This document shows, piece after piece, positions 5,145 through 5,965 of a DNA stretch of 5,965 nt. A program made the position numbers and the translations under genes. The stretch is taken from the NCBI GenBank assembly GCA_964617995.1, contig CAZTXD010000182.1:1-5965 (forward strand), given 5' to 3'. This DNA is from CAZTXD01 sp964617995 (GTDB lineage Bacteria; Actinomycetota; Acidimicrobiia; Spongiisociales; ZC4RG35). The notes beneath the pieces are model-generated. The model was not told the origin of the DNA. It did not search any database and saw nothing but the letters and a program-made list of their open reading frames with translations. Numbering within the stretch: the first letter of the stretch is position 1; every line of letters begins with the position of its first letter.

Positions 5145-5965
5145 GGGAGCTTCACGTATTCGAAGTCGGTGGGCTTGTTGTTGATGCCCCGGGCCGGCGG
5201 GGCGATCCAGGAGGCGAACTCACCCGGTTCGAAGAAAGGTTGCATCCGGCTCTCTATGAACTCGCGGTCATCGCTCGTCGGCAGCCACTCCGGCGAGGAT
5301 GCCGCGAACTCGTCGTCTCCGATCACGTCGCCCTCGGGACTCACGCTGATGTCGGAGAACTCTCCGATCGACCGGTTGAAGGCGACGTGAGGAAGGGTGA
5401 TCTCGAAGTCGATGCCATGGTCGTGGATGGCCCGGTTCCAGCGGCTGATCCCTCCCAGGCAGTCCTCCATGAAGTCGTCTCGTAGGCGGGCGTTGAGAGC
5501 GTTGAGGGCGGGGACCTCCACTGTCGTCAGCTCACCGTCGACGAGTTTGGCCACCGGGTAGGTGGCGTCCCGTAGCCGATGGTCGTCCTCGAGGCGGTCC
5601 TCGCGGAAACGGCCCTTGATCCCAGCATTGAACGAGTTGGCCGCGTTGGTCGACTCCTCCGACCCGAACAGGTCGAGGGTGAGCGAGTAGTGGAGGTTGG
5701 TCTTGCGCTGGATCGTGGGTAGATCGATGACACCCAACCGTCTTATCGCCTCCTCGTCGTAGGGGTCGTCGAGGCCTTCCTCCGCCATCGCCCGCGCCGT
5801 CGCCTCGACGATCCGTTTCACGCCGGTGTAACCCACGAACATGTGGTGAGCTTCCTCGGCGAGCATGAACCGACAGGTTCGCGATAGAGGATCGAATCCC
5901 GACTGGGCGAGCGCCTCCAGCTGCATCTTGCCGTCCCGGTCGGTGAAATAGGTGAACATGAAAAA
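5141..5965 (-). CDS. boxB: Benzoyl-CoA 2,3-epoxidase subunit B, C-terminal part (cut by window edge)
   Basis: This is the oxygenase component of the aerobic hybrid benzoate route. With reductase BoxA it converts benzoyl-CoA, O2 and NADPH to the 2,3-epoxide, in the cytoplasm. The reading frame stays open through base 5965 (two Phe codons precede the first Met at 5959), so that Met is internal and the true start lies beyond the window. Counting from that Met, the segment opens with FTYFTDRDGK and reaches EEAHHMFVG at about residue 35. Asp7, Glu36 and His39 have the spacing of three of the six di-iron ligands (Asp211, Glu240 and His243 in the Azoarcus enzyme, numbering recalled). That offset puts the full length near 476 residues, close to the family's roughly 473. 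The other ligands would be off the edge. The C-terminus (DFEYVKLP) is typical and intact. Its TGA overlaps the TTG start of pobA. Identity is recognised by eye and is strong. Confidence 0.93.
   Translation of the reverse strand, partial: FFMFTYFTDRDGKMQLEALAQSGFDPLSRTCRFMLAEEAHHMFVGYTGVKRIVEATARAMAEEGLDDPYDEEAIRRLGVIDLPTIQRKTNLHYSLTLDLFGSEESTNAANSFNAGIKGRFREDRLEDDHRLRDATYPVAKLVDGELTTVEVPALNALNARLRDDFMEDCLGGISRWNRAIHDHGIDFEITLPHVAFNRSIGEFSDISVSPEGDVIGDDEFAASSPEWLPTSDDREFIESRMQPFFEPGEFASWIAPPARGINNKPTDFEYVKLP

Larger units (their letters stand above)
945..5965 (-). other. Probable box-pob-pca operon (boxB to pcaD remnant)
   Basis: Seven genes run in one direction with joins of TTGA (boxB-pobA), 13 bases (pobA-pcaC), 8-base overlap (pcaC-pcaH), ATGA (pcaH-pcaG), 9 bases (pcaG-pcaB) and GTGA (pcaB-pcaD). 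There is no room for internal promoters outside coding sequence, so one transcript from a promoter beyond base 5965 is likely. The products cover 4-hydroxybenzoate to 3-oxoadipate enol-lactone, plus one enzyme of the benzoyl-CoA epoxide route. The thioredoxin-TPR gene might be read through as well, but its function does not fit the group. Confidence 0.8.

Noticed and set aside
1..5965. A previously undescribed system such as defence, CRISPR, a mobile element or an RNA gene
   Set aside because: No repeat array, transposase, integrase, tRNA-like or rRNA-like sequence was seen. All genes belong to known catabolic or chaperone families, so novelty here is limited to arrangement and to altered genes.

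Overview
This window is a GC-rich bacterial segment in which every supportable gene lies on the minus strand, so transcription runs from high to low coordinates. Reading in that direction it holds: the 3' part of boxB (benzoyl-CoA 2,3-epoxidase oxygenase subunit, cut by the window edge), pobA (4-hydroxybenzoate 3-monooxygenase), pcaC (4-carboxymuconolactone decarboxylase), pcaH and pcaG (beta and alpha subunits of protocatechuate 3,4-dioxygenase), pcaB (3-carboxy-cis,cis-muconate cycloisomerase, short form), a 73-codon remnant of pcaD (3-oxoadipate enol-lactonase) with its catalytic core missing, and after a 46-base gap a thioredoxin-TPR protein of the YbbN/CnoX type. A nested inverted repeat fills the last bases at the left edge.

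The first seven genes are packed like one transcription unit. Stop and start codons overlap (TTGA, ATGA, GTGA, and an 8-base overlap) or are 9 to 13 bases apart. Together they encode two aerobic routes for aromatic acids that meet at 3-oxoadipyl-CoA. Benzoate would enter as benzoyl-CoA through the epoxidation (box) route. 4-hydroxybenzoate would enter through PobA to protocatechuate and then the protocatechuate branch of the beta-ketoadipate pathway. No regulator, transporter, promoter or CoA ligase for these routes is inside the window.

The main oddity is at the end of the pca run. The pcaD reading frame keeps its start signals, its N-terminal strand region and its C-terminal segment with the acid and histidine of the triad. 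It lacks roughly 180 to 190 residues, including the region that should carry the nucleophile serine. The join falls at a run of seven Gs next to a short direct repeat. As written, the cluster cannot encode the enol-lactone hydrolysis step unless another gene elsewhere does so. Secondary points are a PobA that lacks several arginines known to contact NADPH, and a PcaB that is short and has a changed signature loop.

The organism cannot be fixed from this window. High GC, use of GTG and TTG starts and dense overlaps would fit Actinomycetota or another high-GC phylum. The separate pcaC and pcaD genes differ from the fused pcaL seen in Streptomyces and Rhodococcus. I see no mobile element, CRISPR array, RNA gene or defence system. 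The content is catabolic and mostly from known families.
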